Below are positions 1 through 8,608 of a stretch of DNA of 64,000 nt, piece by piece. Each line of letters begins with the position of its first letter. Within the stretch, counting starts at the first letter, position 1. The translations under genes were made by a program, and so were the position numbers. The notes beneath the pieces were generated by a model, which ran no database searches, was not told the origin of the DNA, and saw only the letters and a list, made by a program, of their open reading frames with translations. This DNA comes from CAZIOH01 sp964540815. GTDB taxonomy: Bacteria > Myxococcota_A > Polyangia > Fen-1088. Location of the stretch: positions 1-64,000 of the forward strand of contig CAZIOH010000007.1 of NCBI GenBank assembly GCA_964540815.1, read 5' to 3'.

Positions 1-91
1 ACTCTGATGTCCGCTAAGCCGGCCACCATTGGCGCCGTCAGGAGGCCTGCCGGTGCTGGAACCGACCGAGTTCGATGATATCTAACTTGGG

Positions 92-736
92 ATGAAGGCC
101 GAGCGCGTGGACGTAGGGCCTCTTGGATCCGGGCGCCGCGCCACCAGCTTGGAAGTCCTCGCGACCTACTACAACATTCGTAGGATTCGCGTCGGCCAGT
201 TGCTGATACCACTGGCTGCCATCGTTACCCCGCTGGCGACACACCTGATGGCCCCGCTTGGCCTGCTCGCATCGGTGATCCTGAGCGGCGGCGCGATTTG
301 GAGTTTCGTTTCTGCTCGCAGCAGGCGAGCCGCCAACCTCTGCGTCAGGAACCACGTCCTTCATCTCGGTCCTCGAGCTATCCATCCGGCTTCGACCTTC
401 ACCTGGAGCTGGCGCGGAGACAGGGCCATCCTCTTTCTATCGGAAGGTAACGTCGCCGTGAGAGCTCGGTCGCAGTCCGACATGGGCGAGTTGGAAGCAA
501 CGATTCGCTCGACTCTCGGATCCCCTTTGAAATATCGTCGCCGTGGCTCGTTTTCCACCAGGGTCATCGCCGCTTCGACCTTCTTCGTGGGACTGATGCT
601 GACGGGACTCGGTTTCGCCTACAACTCCTTTATTGCCCCCCTTGGGTTGTTGCTCATCGTGTTTGGAGGCGCAGCCCACGGAGCTTTCTCCCAGAAGATC
701 GTCGATATTCCCGCTACCCGGAGTCAACGAGATTGA
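92..736 (+). CDS. Hypothetical membrane protein with PH-like middle region
   Basis: A 214-residue protein of unknown function. Two hydrophobic segments near residues 38-78 form a hairpin, a soluble stretch of about 90 residues follows (around 85-145, rich in beta-type residues and Trp), and a second hydrophobic hairpin lies near 158-200. This hairpin-soluble-hairpin layout resembles small bacterial membrane proteins with a PH-like domain, but no family motif is certain. The ATG at 92 gives the longest reading and is the only convincing start. Its 3' end overlaps by about 20 bases the 3' end of the convergent gene on the other strand. Confidence 0.6.
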   Translation: MKAERVDVGPLGSGRRATSLEVLATYYNIRRIRVGQLLIPLAAIVTPLATHLMAPLGLLASVILSGGAIWSFVSARSRRAANLCVRNHVLHLGPRAIHPASTFTWSWRGDRAILFLSEGNVAVRARSQSDMGELEATIRSTLGSPLKYRRRGSFSTRVIAASTFFVGLMLTGLGFAYNSFIAPLGLLLIVFGGAAHGAFSQKIVDIPATRSQRD

Positions 737-1412
737 TCAGCCAGTTGACCGAGCCGCTGGCACTGCCGCTGACCCGCGCCGGGGTCGCGCTGGCGACCGC
801 ACCGCCAATCGAAGTCAACATATCCTTCAATCCGTAGAGCAACCGTCGGCTGGTTTCCTTGCCGATGACGTTCACCATCGCCGTCGAATGCCGCACGGAC
901 AGGGTTCCTCGGGCCAAGCTGGCTTTAGCAACATTGGCGTCCTTGGCCGCTGCCAAGAGGGCGATCCTACCTTCAGGCACCTTGCTCGCCTCATCTAGAA
1001 CCTCACGTATCACTTGCGCCCGCTGGAACCGGTTCATGAGTTTCAATTTCTCGAATGAAAGTCCGCGTGCAACAAAGGACCGTTGACGACTCAATACCGC
1101 CGCGAAATTGCGCATCGCGAATGGCAATGTCGCAATTCCGCTCGCGACACCGGCAGCGTCTACAAACAGAATCCCTACCGAGTAGAGCGTGTTGGAGTCC
1201 CAGTCTTGCAACGTATTCGAAGTCGGATGAAAAGCAATTTGAGACAAGCGCGCGATTCCGTTCGCACACAGGAGGGCGCTGCTGGCCATTCCGGCCCATG
1301 ACGCAAGGACCAAGAATGAAGAAGCACCACCGGTAGGTATCTCCGCCGGCCACACCACCCACCACCGGCCCGTCGTCGAAGACGACGTCTCTACATTCAC
1401 GCGCGCCATCAT
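714..1412 (-). CDS. Truncated hydrophobic protein, effector C-terminus-like
   Basis: A 232-residue frame. The middle has two hydrophobic stretches (about residues 33-55 and 77-100), then a basic helical part containing LSFEKLKLMNRFQRAQVIRE, and it ends with GSVNWLINLVDSG. This arrangement is reminiscent of the C-terminal regions of some proteobacterial T6SS-associated or polymorphic toxin proteins, but that is a weak resemblance. The nominal start lies inside the carboxylesterase remnant on the opposite strand, so the natural N-terminus has probably been lost at a recombination junction near 1395. Met42 (start 1289) is an alternative start. No immunity-like gene is seen downstream in the same orientation. 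Confidence 0.4.
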   Translation of the reverse strand: MMARVNVETSSSTTGRWWVVWPAEIPTGGASSFLVLASWAGMASSALLCANGIARLSQIAFHPTSNTLQDWDSNTLYSVGILFVDAAGVASGIATLPFAMRNFAAVLSRQRSFVARGLSFEKLKLMNRFQRAQVIREVLDEASKVPEGRIALLAAAKDANVAKASLARGTLSVRHSTAMVNVIGKETSRRLLYGLKDMLTSIGGAVASATPARVSGSASGSVNWLINLVDSG

Positions 1413-1830
1413 GGAGAGCGGTGCCTGCTTCGACGCGCTCTACTTTCAGCCGGCAAAGGCCGAGCAGCAAGGCGACGCGCTCGCGGCCGCGGTCGGTTGT
1501 ACGGAGCGGGCGTGCTGGAATGTTTGCGCGCCCGGAGCCCGGACGAACTGGTCGCCGCTTTGCCCCACAAGCGGGCCCTGATATTGCACGCGGGCGTTTG
1601 GTGGGGTCCGGTGGTCGACGGCGTCGAGCTGCCGGAAGTTCGCCTCGAAGCCATGCGGGCCGGCGCCTTCGCCCAGGTTCGCTGCTCATCGGCTGGAACC
1701 GCGACGAGGGCACGGTCCACACGGTCTCGCTCGATGCCGTCAGCGCCACGGACATCGCGGATTTCGTCGCCGACTCCTTCGGCGAGGCAGCGGTCAATCC
1801 GGTGTCCGCCCGCTATGTCCGTTTCACGGC
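1396..1830 (+). pseudogene. Carboxylesterase type B remnant, two frameshifts
   Basis: Three successive plus-strand frames together read as an internal piece of a type B carboxylesterase. The first holds FTRAIMESGACFDALYF (the stretch that follows the nucleophile elbow in this family). The second holds VLECLRARSPDELVAAL and WWGPVVDGVELPE. The third holds LLIGWNRDEGT. The frame changes near 1500 and again near 1685. The catalytic serine region upstream and the His region downstream are absent, so this is an internal fragment of about 140 codons. The match starts abruptly near 1395, which marks a recombination or deletion boundary. It cannot encode an active enzyme. Confidence 0.7.
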
Positions 1831-2084
1831 GAAACTGGCGCTGACTCCGCCTCGACGCCCTCTTCGGTCGGCACTTCGTCGAGGCTGACGATCAGCTCGT
1901 GAGCGAGGCGTGCAAGCTCCCGGGGATCGAGCTTCAGGGTGGTACTTCCGCTTCGCGCGCGCTCCGGAGGCTCAACGCTTGCGCGGACCGGCGTTGGCTC
2001 GCGCGCTGGTCCGATCGCGGGCTTGCCTTCTGCGACGAGGCGGCAGCCCTCGGTGGGGAGGCGGCGCCGGTCTGCTCACCGAGG
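1831..2084. other. Non-coding stretch, no recognisable gene
   Basis: The minus strand has a short open tail ending at 1824 that reads PRELARLAHELIVSLDEVP, but it has no start or recognised family and may be another remnant. Nothing else is supported. Confidence 0.3.
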
Positions 2085-3206
2085 CTATGAGGGACCGTCC
2101 GGAATGCAGCACGCCGTGAATGGAAGGCCTTGCGCCAATGTTCCCGTCTCGGTGCCGCCGGGCGCGCATTCCCCCGCCCCGCTCGGTTGGCCGGGGACGA
2201 AGTGAAACGACCCACCGCCGCCTCCATTCGAGAATCGCTCCAGCCCGAGGCAAGCGGCCGCCGTCTCGAACGTCTCGGTCAGAGTGCCGGTGCACGTGGC
2301 CGACTGACCGTTCGAGAACACCTCGATCCGGGTCGGGCACGTGACACCCTTGGGCCGGTCGCACGAACACGAGCACGCGCGCGAATCGTCCGTCCGCCCG
2401 TAGAACACCGACCGTTCGGTGTATGGGCCGCGCGGGCACTGAAGGTCTTCCCCCATGTGGAAGAGGCAGGTCTTGCCCGTGGTGGCCGTGCAAGTCTCGC
2501 CCGGGGAGCAGAACGGTGGTTCGAGTCCGCCCAGGCAGGCGCGACCGGCGCGCGCAAGAACGACAGGAGGAGGATCCGGCGCAGCCGAAGACGGCGTACA
2601 ACTTCCGCCCAACAGCGCCGCTGGCAGGAGTTGGCGGTTCATTGCGAGGGCCCCGTGGTTCGCGCACGCGCTGCCCGTGATGGCGCAGGTCGAGCCGCAC
2701 TCGAAGCAGGACGTGCTGCAAGGTCGTATGCAGTCTGGGTCCCAGAAGTAGTCCCCGATCGAGGCGGCACCACACGAGAGATCTTTCGGGGCTCCGCAGG
2801 TGCAACCCTGACAGGTCGGGCGCTGGGTTCCAAGAACGGTTCCCGAGGCAAACGTGGTCAGACTGTCCGCGGGACATGCGGGGACGTGATCGGGGGAATC
2901 GCCCATCATCAGCTTTCCTGGACCCGACCAGTTGAAGGGAGCGGCGGGCACGCAGAATCCCGGGCTATTCGGCGCGCTGATCAATCTGCAGGGAACCTGG
3001 CCCGACAGCGCATCGGCAGCCGCGCCTTCATCCACTGAACCGGCCTCCGAGCCGTTTCGTTCCGCTGCCGAATCGGGCGGGCTCGTGCACCCAGCGTCGA
3101 CGAGGGCGGGAGGCGAATCGTCTGGAGGACGGTGGTGAACGATTCCAGCAATCCGGAACGGATCGAGCTCGCATCCCCCGAAACCAAGGATGAAGAGCAG
3201 GAGCAT
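2085..3206 (-). CDS. Cys-rich lipoprotein, function unknown
   Basis: A protein of about 373 residues. The start was placed at the Met (3206) that gives a short signal peptide with lipobox LGFGGC, so a lipidated cysteine is predicted near residue 12. The open frame continues 96 bases further upstream, but that extension would bury the signal. The mature protein is rich in Cys (CTCG, CSCSCD and similar pairs) and Pro, with no known domain. The C-terminal region contains CTGTLTETF and ends ACCIPDGPS. Such Cys-rich surface lipoproteins are common in Polyangiales-type genomes, where their roles are unknown. Disulfide-stabilised extracellular structure is an inference from Cys content only. Confidence 0.6.
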   Translation of the reverse strand: MLLLFILGFGGCELDPFRIAGIVHHRPPDDSPPALVDAGCTSPPDSAAERNGSEAGSVDEGAAADALSGQVPCRLISAPNSPGFCVPAAPFNWSGPGKLMMGDSPDHVPACPADSLTTFASGTVLGTQRPTCQGCTCGAPKDLSCGAASIGDYFWDPDCIRPCSTSCFECGSTCAITGSACANHGALAMNRQLLPAALLGGSCTPSSAAPDPPPVVLARAGRACLGGLEPPFCSPGETCTATTGKTCLFHMGEDLQCPRGPYTERSVFYGRTDDSRACSCSCDRPKGVTCPTRIEVFSNGQSATCTGTLTETFETAAACLGLERFSNGGGGGSFHFVPGQPSGAGECAPGGTETGTLAQGLPFTACCIPDGPS

Positions 3207-3692
3207 TCCAACAGCTCCGGACTGCTGCGGGCTCGCCCCACCCAACCCCGAGGCCAGGTCATCCAGCAAGACATGGTCAACACCCCCACCGCGTACCTGC
3301 ATGTAGAGCTCCCATCACCCGTTGTCAGCTCGATCGATGTCGAGAGCGCCCGCCGCGTCCATCACCCCCACCACCCATGGCGCTGGTGTTGCTGGCGCTG
3401 ACCGAACTTACACGGATCTCGGGTTCATATGTCCACCACCAGAGCGAATTCTCTGGGCCGCGAGGGCGGTCGGCTGATCGCGCAGGCCCGTCCCCGCTGT
3501 CACCGCGGTCTCCTGGTCACGAAGAAGTCGATCGATCGATCGCCGGATCGCCGCGGCGCTGCCCGCGCTGGCGCGCCGCGCCCGATCGAGCGCCCGTTGC
3601 GCGACCAGGGCGTCCGGGTGCGTGCGGGCGCGAGGGGGATCGACGCCACCCCGGGCGCTCGGAGGGGACGTGCGGGGGCCGACGGGCGGGAG
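3207..3692. other. Intergenic, no gene seen
   Basis: Several open frames cross this stretch but none has a plausible start, ribosome-binding site or family resemblance. A short GATC repeat (gatcgatcgatcg) lies near 3529-3541. The region must hold the promoter of the minus-strand lipoprotein that starts at 3206, but no clear -35/-10 pair is visible. Confidence 0.4.
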
Positions 3693-4439
3693 CTACGGAT
3701 CGAGCTCCGGGTAGTGCCGGAAGATGCCCTGCAGGTCGAACGGGAGCCGGCGCGAGGAGGCGAGGTACGAGGCGATGGCCGGCTCGGCGGCGACGCGATC
3801 GCGCAGCGCGACCAGGTGGGAGAGCCGGCTCGATATCCTGGACAGCGCGCGCGGGAAGGCGTAACCGAGCCCGGCCATCACCTGGAACAGGGATAGATCG
3901 ACGTACGACAGCGCCGAGCCCACGGCATGCCGGCCGCCACCGGCTGGGTTGGTCTCGAGCACGCGCTCGAAATATCCGAGATACTTCGGGATGCGGCTCG
4001 TGATGAACAGCTCCGACCGGCGCCTGGCCTCCGGCTTCTGATCCTCGTAGTAGAGGCTCGAGGCGATGGGGTGATGTGTGTCGTGCGTCTCGAGCACGAA
4101 GTCGGCGATCGTGAGCTGCAGGTGGTTGGCCTGGAGACGGCTCGCCTCGTCGTCGGGGACCAGGCCGAGGCGCGGCCCGAGGTATTGAAGGATCGCCGCG
4201 GTCTGCGACAGCGTCACAGCGCCGTGGCGCAGGACCGGCGGCGCGAAGAACGGCCCACCGCCGTCGACCTTCGCGAGGATCGCCGCGAGCGCCTGGACGC
4301 CGCCGCCCTGCTCGGCCGAAAGGCGCGCGACGTCCACGTACGGCACGCCCGCCGCCTCCAGGGTCAGCCGGACGAACTCGCCGCGTCCCTGGATCGAGGG
4401 CCAGTAAAAGAGCTCGTAGGTCGGGGCCCCTGTCGGCAT
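3693..4439 (-). CDS. Glutathione S-transferase family protein
   Basis: A 248-residue cytosolic protein with the two-domain GST layout. The N-terminal thioredoxin-like domain opens YELFYWPSIQGRGEFVRLTL, where the Tyr after the first strand is the usual sigma-class catalytic residue and RGEFVRL is a family signature. LSQTAAILQYLG is the glutathione gamma-glutamyl binding SQ-type motif. The helical C-terminal domain carries LSYVDLSLFQVM. Length is slightly above the usual 200-220. GSTs conjugate glutathione to electrophiles or act in redox detoxification; the substrate cannot be told. The ATG at 4439 is well placed. The gene is only about 35 bases downstream of the next minus-strand gene's... 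neighbour at 4475 ends first, so SelO and GST may be co-transcribed. Confidence 0.85.
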   Translation of the reverse strand: MPTGAPTYELFYWPSIQGRGEFVRLTLEAAGVPYVDVARLSAEQGGGVQALAAILAKVDGGGPFFAPPVLRHGAVTLSQTAAILQYLGPRLGLVPDDEASRLQANHLQLTIADFVLETHDTHHPIASSLYYEDQKPEARRRSELFITSRIPKYLGYFERVLETNPAGGGRHAVGSALSYVDLSLFQVMAGLGYAFPRALSRISSRLSHLVALRDRVAAEPAIASYLASSRRLPFDLQGIFRHYPELDP

Positions 4440-4474
4440 GCGCGCACTATATCGCGACAGGCGAGACCCGCGGA

Positions 4475-5968
4475 TCAGGTGCCGCAGAAGGTCTGCTCGA
4501 CCCGCTCCTCGGGTCGCGGCGGCTCCGCGAGATGGCGGTCCTCCGGCTGCTCATCGTAGGGCCGCGCGAGGACCCGGACCAGGGTCTCGAAGGGCCCCAG
4601 ATCCCCGACCGTGGCGGCCGCGATGGCCTGCTCGACCCGGTGGTTGCGCGGGATGAACGCCGGGTTGGCGCGCCGCATGGCCTCGGCCCGAACCCTAGGC
4701 GGGGTGGGATCTCGGCGGAGCCTCGCCCGCCAAGCCTCCGCCCACCCGTGGAAGGCTGCCGGGTGCTCGAACAGGGCGGCGACCTGCAGGTCGCCCGCCG
4801 GATCCTCGGCGGAGGCGCACAGCGCCCGGAAGAACACGGTGTAATCGACCTGACTCGACGCCAGACGCTCGAGGAGATCGGCGATCAGCGTGGGGTCGTC
4901 GTCCTCCGCGCCGCCGAGCCCGAGCTTGCCGCGCATGACCCGGTCGTGGTGTGCGGCAAAGACCCGTGGAAAACGCTCCAGCCGCTCGGTGGCCAGTCGG
5001 ATGGCATCGTCCTCGGCGTCCGCCAGGAGGGGCAAGAGGGTCTCGGCGAAGCGCGCCAGGTTCCACTGCGCGATGCGGGGCTGATTGGCGAATGCATAAC
5101 GTCCGCGGTGGTCGATCGAGCTGAAGGTCTTGATGGGACTGTACGCGTCGAGAAACGCGCACGGTCCGTAATCGAGGGTCTCACCCGAGATCGACGTGTT
5201 GTCGGTGTTCATCACCCCGTGCAGGAAGCCGATTCCGAGCCACCGCGAGACCAGGGACGCATGGACCTCGATCACGCATTCGAGCAGGTGCAGGGCATCC
5301 GATGCCAGATCGCCCGGCCCGCTTCCGGCGGCGGCCGCGCCGCGGGGGAAGTGCCGCGCGACCGCGTACGCCGTCAGCCGCGCGACCGCGTCGCGATCGT
5401 CGCGGGCGGCGAAGAGCTCGAAGGTCCCGACCCGGATGTGGCTGGCGGCCACCCGCGTGAAGACCGCCCCCGGCAGGAGCTGGTCCCGGATGACGGGCTC
5501 ACCGGTCGTGACCGCGGCCAGGGCCCGGGTGGTCGGAACGCCCAGCGCGGCCATGGCCTCGCTGAGAATGAACTCACGCAGCACCGGACCGAGGGCAGCT
5601 CGTCCGTCGCCCCCCCGCGAGAAGGGGGTCCGACCCGCGCCCTTGAGCTGGACATCCCGGCGGGCTCCTTCCGGCGTCACGACCTCACCGAGGAGGATCG
5701 CTCGTCCATCCCCGAGCTGGGGGACGAATCCACCGAACTGGTGCCCGGCGTAGGCGAGGGCGATCGGGGCGGCACCATCGGGGATCGCATTTCCCGCGAG
5801 CCATCGAGCTCCCTCCGCCGAGTCCAGCCGGGACGGGTCGATCCCGAGCCAGCTCGCGAGCGGGTGGTTCACCTTCAAGATGCGGGGGTCCCGCACCGGG
5901 GTCGGAGAGACCCGTGCGTAGAAGCGCTCGGGCAGGCGGGCGTAGGTGTTGTCGAAGGTGAAGGGCAT
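4475..5968 (-). CDS. selO: Protein adenylyltransferase SelO (YdiU family)
   Basis: A 497-residue pseudokinase-fold enzyme that transfers AMP from ATP to Ser/Thr/Tyr hydroxyls and is linked to redox stress in bacteria. Family signatures are clear: the start MPFTFDNTYARLPERFYARV, AYAGHQFGGFVPQLGDGRA, QLKGAGRTPFSRGGDGRAAL, GFLHGVMNTDNTSISGETLDYGPCAF with the metal-binding Asn/Asp, and RPYDEQPE. It ends FCGT, the Cys-containing tail typical of bacterial SelO where eukaryotes use selenocysteine. The frame stays open 246 bases upstream, but the start at 5968 matches the family N-terminus. It lies divergent from the ATP-grasp gene at 6247 and upstream of the GST gene, with a 35-base gap. Confidence 0.95.
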   Translation of the reverse strand: MPFTFDNTYARLPERFYARVSPTPVRDPRILKVNHPLASWLGIDPSRLDSAEGARWLAGNAIPDGAAPIALAYAGHQFGGFVPQLGDGRAILLGEVVTPEGARRDVQLKGAGRTPFSRGGDGRAALGPVLREFILSEAMAALGVPTTRALAAVTTGEPVIRDQLLPGAVFTRVAASHIRVGTFELFAARDDRDAVARLTAYAVARHFPRGAAAAGSGPGDLASDALHLLECVIEVHASLVSRWLGIGFLHGVMNTDNTSISGETLDYGPCAFLDAYSPIKTFSSIDHRGRYAFANQPRIAQWNLARFAETLLPLLADAEDDAIRLATERLERFPRVFAAHHDRVMRGKLGLGGAEDDDPTLIADLLERLASSQVDYTVFFRALCASAEDPAGDLQVAALFEHPAAFHGWAEAWRARLRRDPTPPRVRAEAMRRANPAFIPRNHRVEQAIAAATVGDLGPFETLVRVLARPYDEQPEDRHLAEPPRPEERVEQTFCGT

Positions 5969-6246
5969 GTTCACGGCTGGTCGGTCGCGAGGCCTGGACT
6001 GGCGGATGCCGCCAGCGGACACCGTGATCCGTCCACCGGCACATTGCCACACTTCCAGCTCCCGCGGCATTCGCCCGGGACGGAAGACCGGAAGACCGGA
6101 AGACCTGGAAAACCCGGAAGGATCGTTCGTACCGCATCCTTTCGCCCGCCGTGCCCGCTCGGAACCTCGCCCGGCCCGATGGCCCTCGAAGCCCTCCCTG
6201 GCCCCCCGACCCACCAGAGCCCGGGGTGCGTGACTACCTTTGCGGC

Positions 6247-7563
6247 ATGCGCATTCTCGGGATCGGAGACACGCTGGACCTGGGCGCGATGTACCTGCAG
6301 CTGCTGGCGCGCGGCCACCAGGTACGCGCGTGCATCGACATGGAGGACGCGGATGCAGCTGGAATCATGGCGGGCATGGTGGAGATCGTCCCCGACTGGG
6401 AGAGCCAGCTCGGATGGGTCGAGGCCGCCGGCCGGGAAGGCTTCATCGTGTTCGAGACGGCCCACCATGGCGCGGTCCAGGACGCCTTGCGGGCGCGTGG
6501 CTTTCAGGTTATCGGGGGCAGCGCCTACGGGGACCGCCTGGAGGCGGATCGCGGCTTCGGACAGCAGGTCATGCGCGCGTGTGGAATGCGGACCGCGGAG
6601 ACCCACGCCTTCGACAGTTTCCAGGCGGCCCTCGAACACCTGCACGACCACCCGGCGCGCTACGTCTACAAGCCCTCGGGCGGCGGGTTCGCGTCGGGAC
6701 GCACGTTCGTGGGCGAGCTGTCGGACGGCCGCGACATGCGCGCCTACCTGCAGCTGCAAGCGCGGCGATGGCCAAGCGGTGTCCCCGAGCGGCTCGTTTT
6801 GATGGAGCGCCTGACCGGCGTGGAGGTGGGCGTGGGCGCCTACTTCGACGGGACGCGGTTCTTGCAGCCCGCCTGCCTCGACTGGGAACACAAGCGGCTC
6901 TTCCCCGGCGATCTCGGGGAGATGACCTGCGAGATGGGGACGCTGGTGACCTTCCGCCACAGCCAGCGGCTGTTCGCCGAGACCCTCGGCCGGATGGTCG
7001 AGCCGCTGCGTGCGGGGGGCTATCGCGGCTACATCAACATCAACACCATCGTCGACGAGACCGGGGTCCATCCGCTCGAGCTCACGTCTCGCTTTGGCTA
7101 TCCCGGCTTTGCGATCCTGCAGGCCTTGCAGCAGAGCGGCTGGGACGAGCTCTTCCAGCGGATGACGGCGGGGCCTGGCCAGGCGCACGAACAGCCCTTC
7201 GCGACCCGGGATGGCTTCGCCCTCGGGGTGGTGCTGACGGTTCCGCCGTTTCCCTACACCGCCGGCTACGGGGCGCTCTCGAAGGGCCTGCCGATCGTCT
7301 TCGATCCGGGTTTGACCGAGCTCGACCGAGCGCACCTGCACCTCGGCGAGGTGGCCACCGAGGCCGGGCAGCTGGTGACCGCCGGGAGCATGGGCTACGT
7401 CATGGTCGTCACCGGATGCGGCCCGACCGCCGAAGAGGCAATCGACGACGCCTACGGCAGACTTCGGAAGGTCCACGTCCCCAACGGGCGCTACCGCAAC
7501 GACATCGGACAGCGGTTCTTGACCGAGGATCGCGAACGGCTTCGGCGGCTCGGCTGGTATTGA
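6247..7563 (+). CDS. PurD-like ATP-grasp ligase family protein
   Basis: A 438-residue protein related to phosphoribosylamine-glycine ligase. The N-terminus is a Rossmann-like pre-ATP-grasp domain (MRILGIGDTLDLGAMYLQ). The ATP-grasp core includes ARYVYKPSGGGFASGRTFVG for nucleotide binding, and a metal-binding C-terminal part NINTIVDETGVHPLELTSRF, parallel to PurD's acidic residues before the RFGYPG loop. Overall similarity to canonical PurD looks low at the N-terminus, so it may ligate another amine or carboxylate; the substrate is unknown. The ATG at 6247 starts at the first beta strand. It is divergent from selO, and its end is close to the convergent gene ending at 7604. Confidence 0.75.
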   Translation: MRILGIGDTLDLGAMYLQLLARGHQVRACIDMEDADAAGIMAGMVEIVPDWESQLGWVEAAGREGFIVFETAHHGAVQDALRARGFQVIGGSAYGDRLEADRGFGQQVMRACGMRTAETHAFDSFQAALEHLHDHPARYVYKPSGGGFASGRTFVGELSDGRDMRAYLQLQARRWPSGVPERLVLMERLTGVEVGVGAYFDGTRFLQPACLDWEHKRLFPGDLGEMTCEMGTLVTFRHSQRLFAETLGRMVEPLRAGGYRGYININTIVDETGVHPLELTSRFGYPGFAILQALQQSGWDELFQRMTAGPGQAHEQPFATRDGFALGVVLTVPPFPYTAGYGALSKGLPIVFDPGLTELDRAHLHLGEVATEAGQLVTAGSMGYVMVVTGCGPTAEEAIDDAYGRLRKVHVPNGRYRNDIGQRFLTEDRERLRRLGWY

Positions 7564-7603
7564 AGCACGGTGGTCCCTGCTGGCCTCGCCGACCCAGCGC
7601 GCC

Positions 7604-8563
7604 TCAGGCGATCACGCCGAGCCGCTGCCGGTAGGCCGCGAAGCACCGCGCGCCGGCCCGCAACCTGAGCAGGGCGCCCTCGGCGATCGCGCGGGCGCAC
7701 CTCGGCTCCGCCTGGACCAGGGTGCGCAGCACCTGCCGATTCCAGGCCGACGAATGCCGCAGGTCGATCTCCGCGTGCAAGGCGAAGTAGCGCCGCACGG
7801 AGGCGGGCACCCCCACGCGTCGCATCCCGGAGTCGACCAGCCGCGCGCGCCCGGGGGCCGTCAGCTCGATCACCCCCAGCGCGCCGACCGACTGGTACGC
7901 GTAGTGTCGGTTCCACGCCAGCGCCACCATCAGGTTGGAGAGGGCCAGGGACGGCCAAACGATCTCCTCGATGGGCAAGCGCGCCCCCATCGCGTCCGCC
8001 AGCGCCTCCAGCATCGCGCCGTGAACGGCCGACGCCCGACCGCGCCCGAGCTCGTCCCAGTAGTTGCGCGCCATCTCGAGCTTCGCCTGGGTTGGCATTC
8101 CGAGCTGGGTCAGCGCCAGGAGCTCGTCGAACCCCGCCTCTCCCGCCACCTCCTGAGCCAGAAACCAGCGCACCTGTTCCAGGGACGCGCGCTCGGCCAG
8201 GAACGGGAAGAGGGCATCGCCCTGTCCCGGACCGGTCTCGGCCAGGTGCTCGAACCATGTGACGAACCCCTCCGGATCGGCAGGGACCGCGTCCAGGTCC
8301 TCCGTCGCACGGATGGCCGCTCGCTCGGCGTCGACGAACGTCTCCTCGAGCCGACGGTCAGCCGTCTCGCTCGCGAGCGCCGCGGACGAGAACCCGGCGT
8401 CGAGGGCCGGCCTCAGCCTCCGCTGGTTGAGACGGCAGAGCCGGCGGTGCAGGTCGTCCCGCCCCCCGAAGGTGCGCGGACCGGCCAGCCCGCGCGCAGG
8501 CGGGTCGCGCCTCACCGCTCGCGCCCCGCGCGACGCTTCGCCTTCCAAGTCACCCATTGCCAT
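7604..8563 (-). CDS. Heme-oxygenase-like diiron (iron-containing redox) protein
   Basis: A 319-residue, mainly helical protein of the iron-containing redox enzyme family (heme-oxygenase-like diiron oxidases, such as UndA and SznF-type enzymes). Candidate ligands appear in the expected order: an Asp/Glu-rich helix with FLAQEVAGEAGFDELLAL, then ARNYWDELGRGRASAVHGAM, and near the C-terminus YFALHAEIDLRHSSAW, which has the HxxxDxxH pattern of the last helices. The family activates O2 at a diiron site for oxidation of small molecules or for N-hydroxylation; the substrate here is not known. The next gene upstream on this strand encodes a methyltransferase 45 bases away, which suggests shared transcription. 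Confidence 0.75.
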   Translation of the reverse strand: MAMGDLEGEASRGARAVRRDPPARGLAGPRTFGGRDDLHRRLCRLNQRRLRPALDAGFSSAALASETADRRLEETFVDAERAAIRATEDLDAVPADPEGFVTWFEHLAETGPGQGDALFPFLAERASLEQVRWFLAQEVAGEAGFDELLALTQLGMPTQAKLEMARNYWDELGRGRASAVHGAMLEALADAMGARLPIEEIVWPSLALSNLMVALAWNRHYAYQSVGALGVIELTAPGRARLVDSGMRRVGVPASVRRYFALHAEIDLRHSSAWNRQVLRTLVQAEPRCARAIAEGALLRLRAGARCFAAYRQRLGVIA

Positions 8564-8608
8564 GAGCCAAAGGTGATGACGGCCCTGTCAGACACAAGGG
8601 TCGATGGG

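Noticed and set aside
2500..2545. A ggttcgagtcc stretch resembling a tRNA T-arm
   Set aside because: No matching acceptor, D-arm or anticodon arm is found around it, and it lies within the Cys-rich lipoprotein gene.
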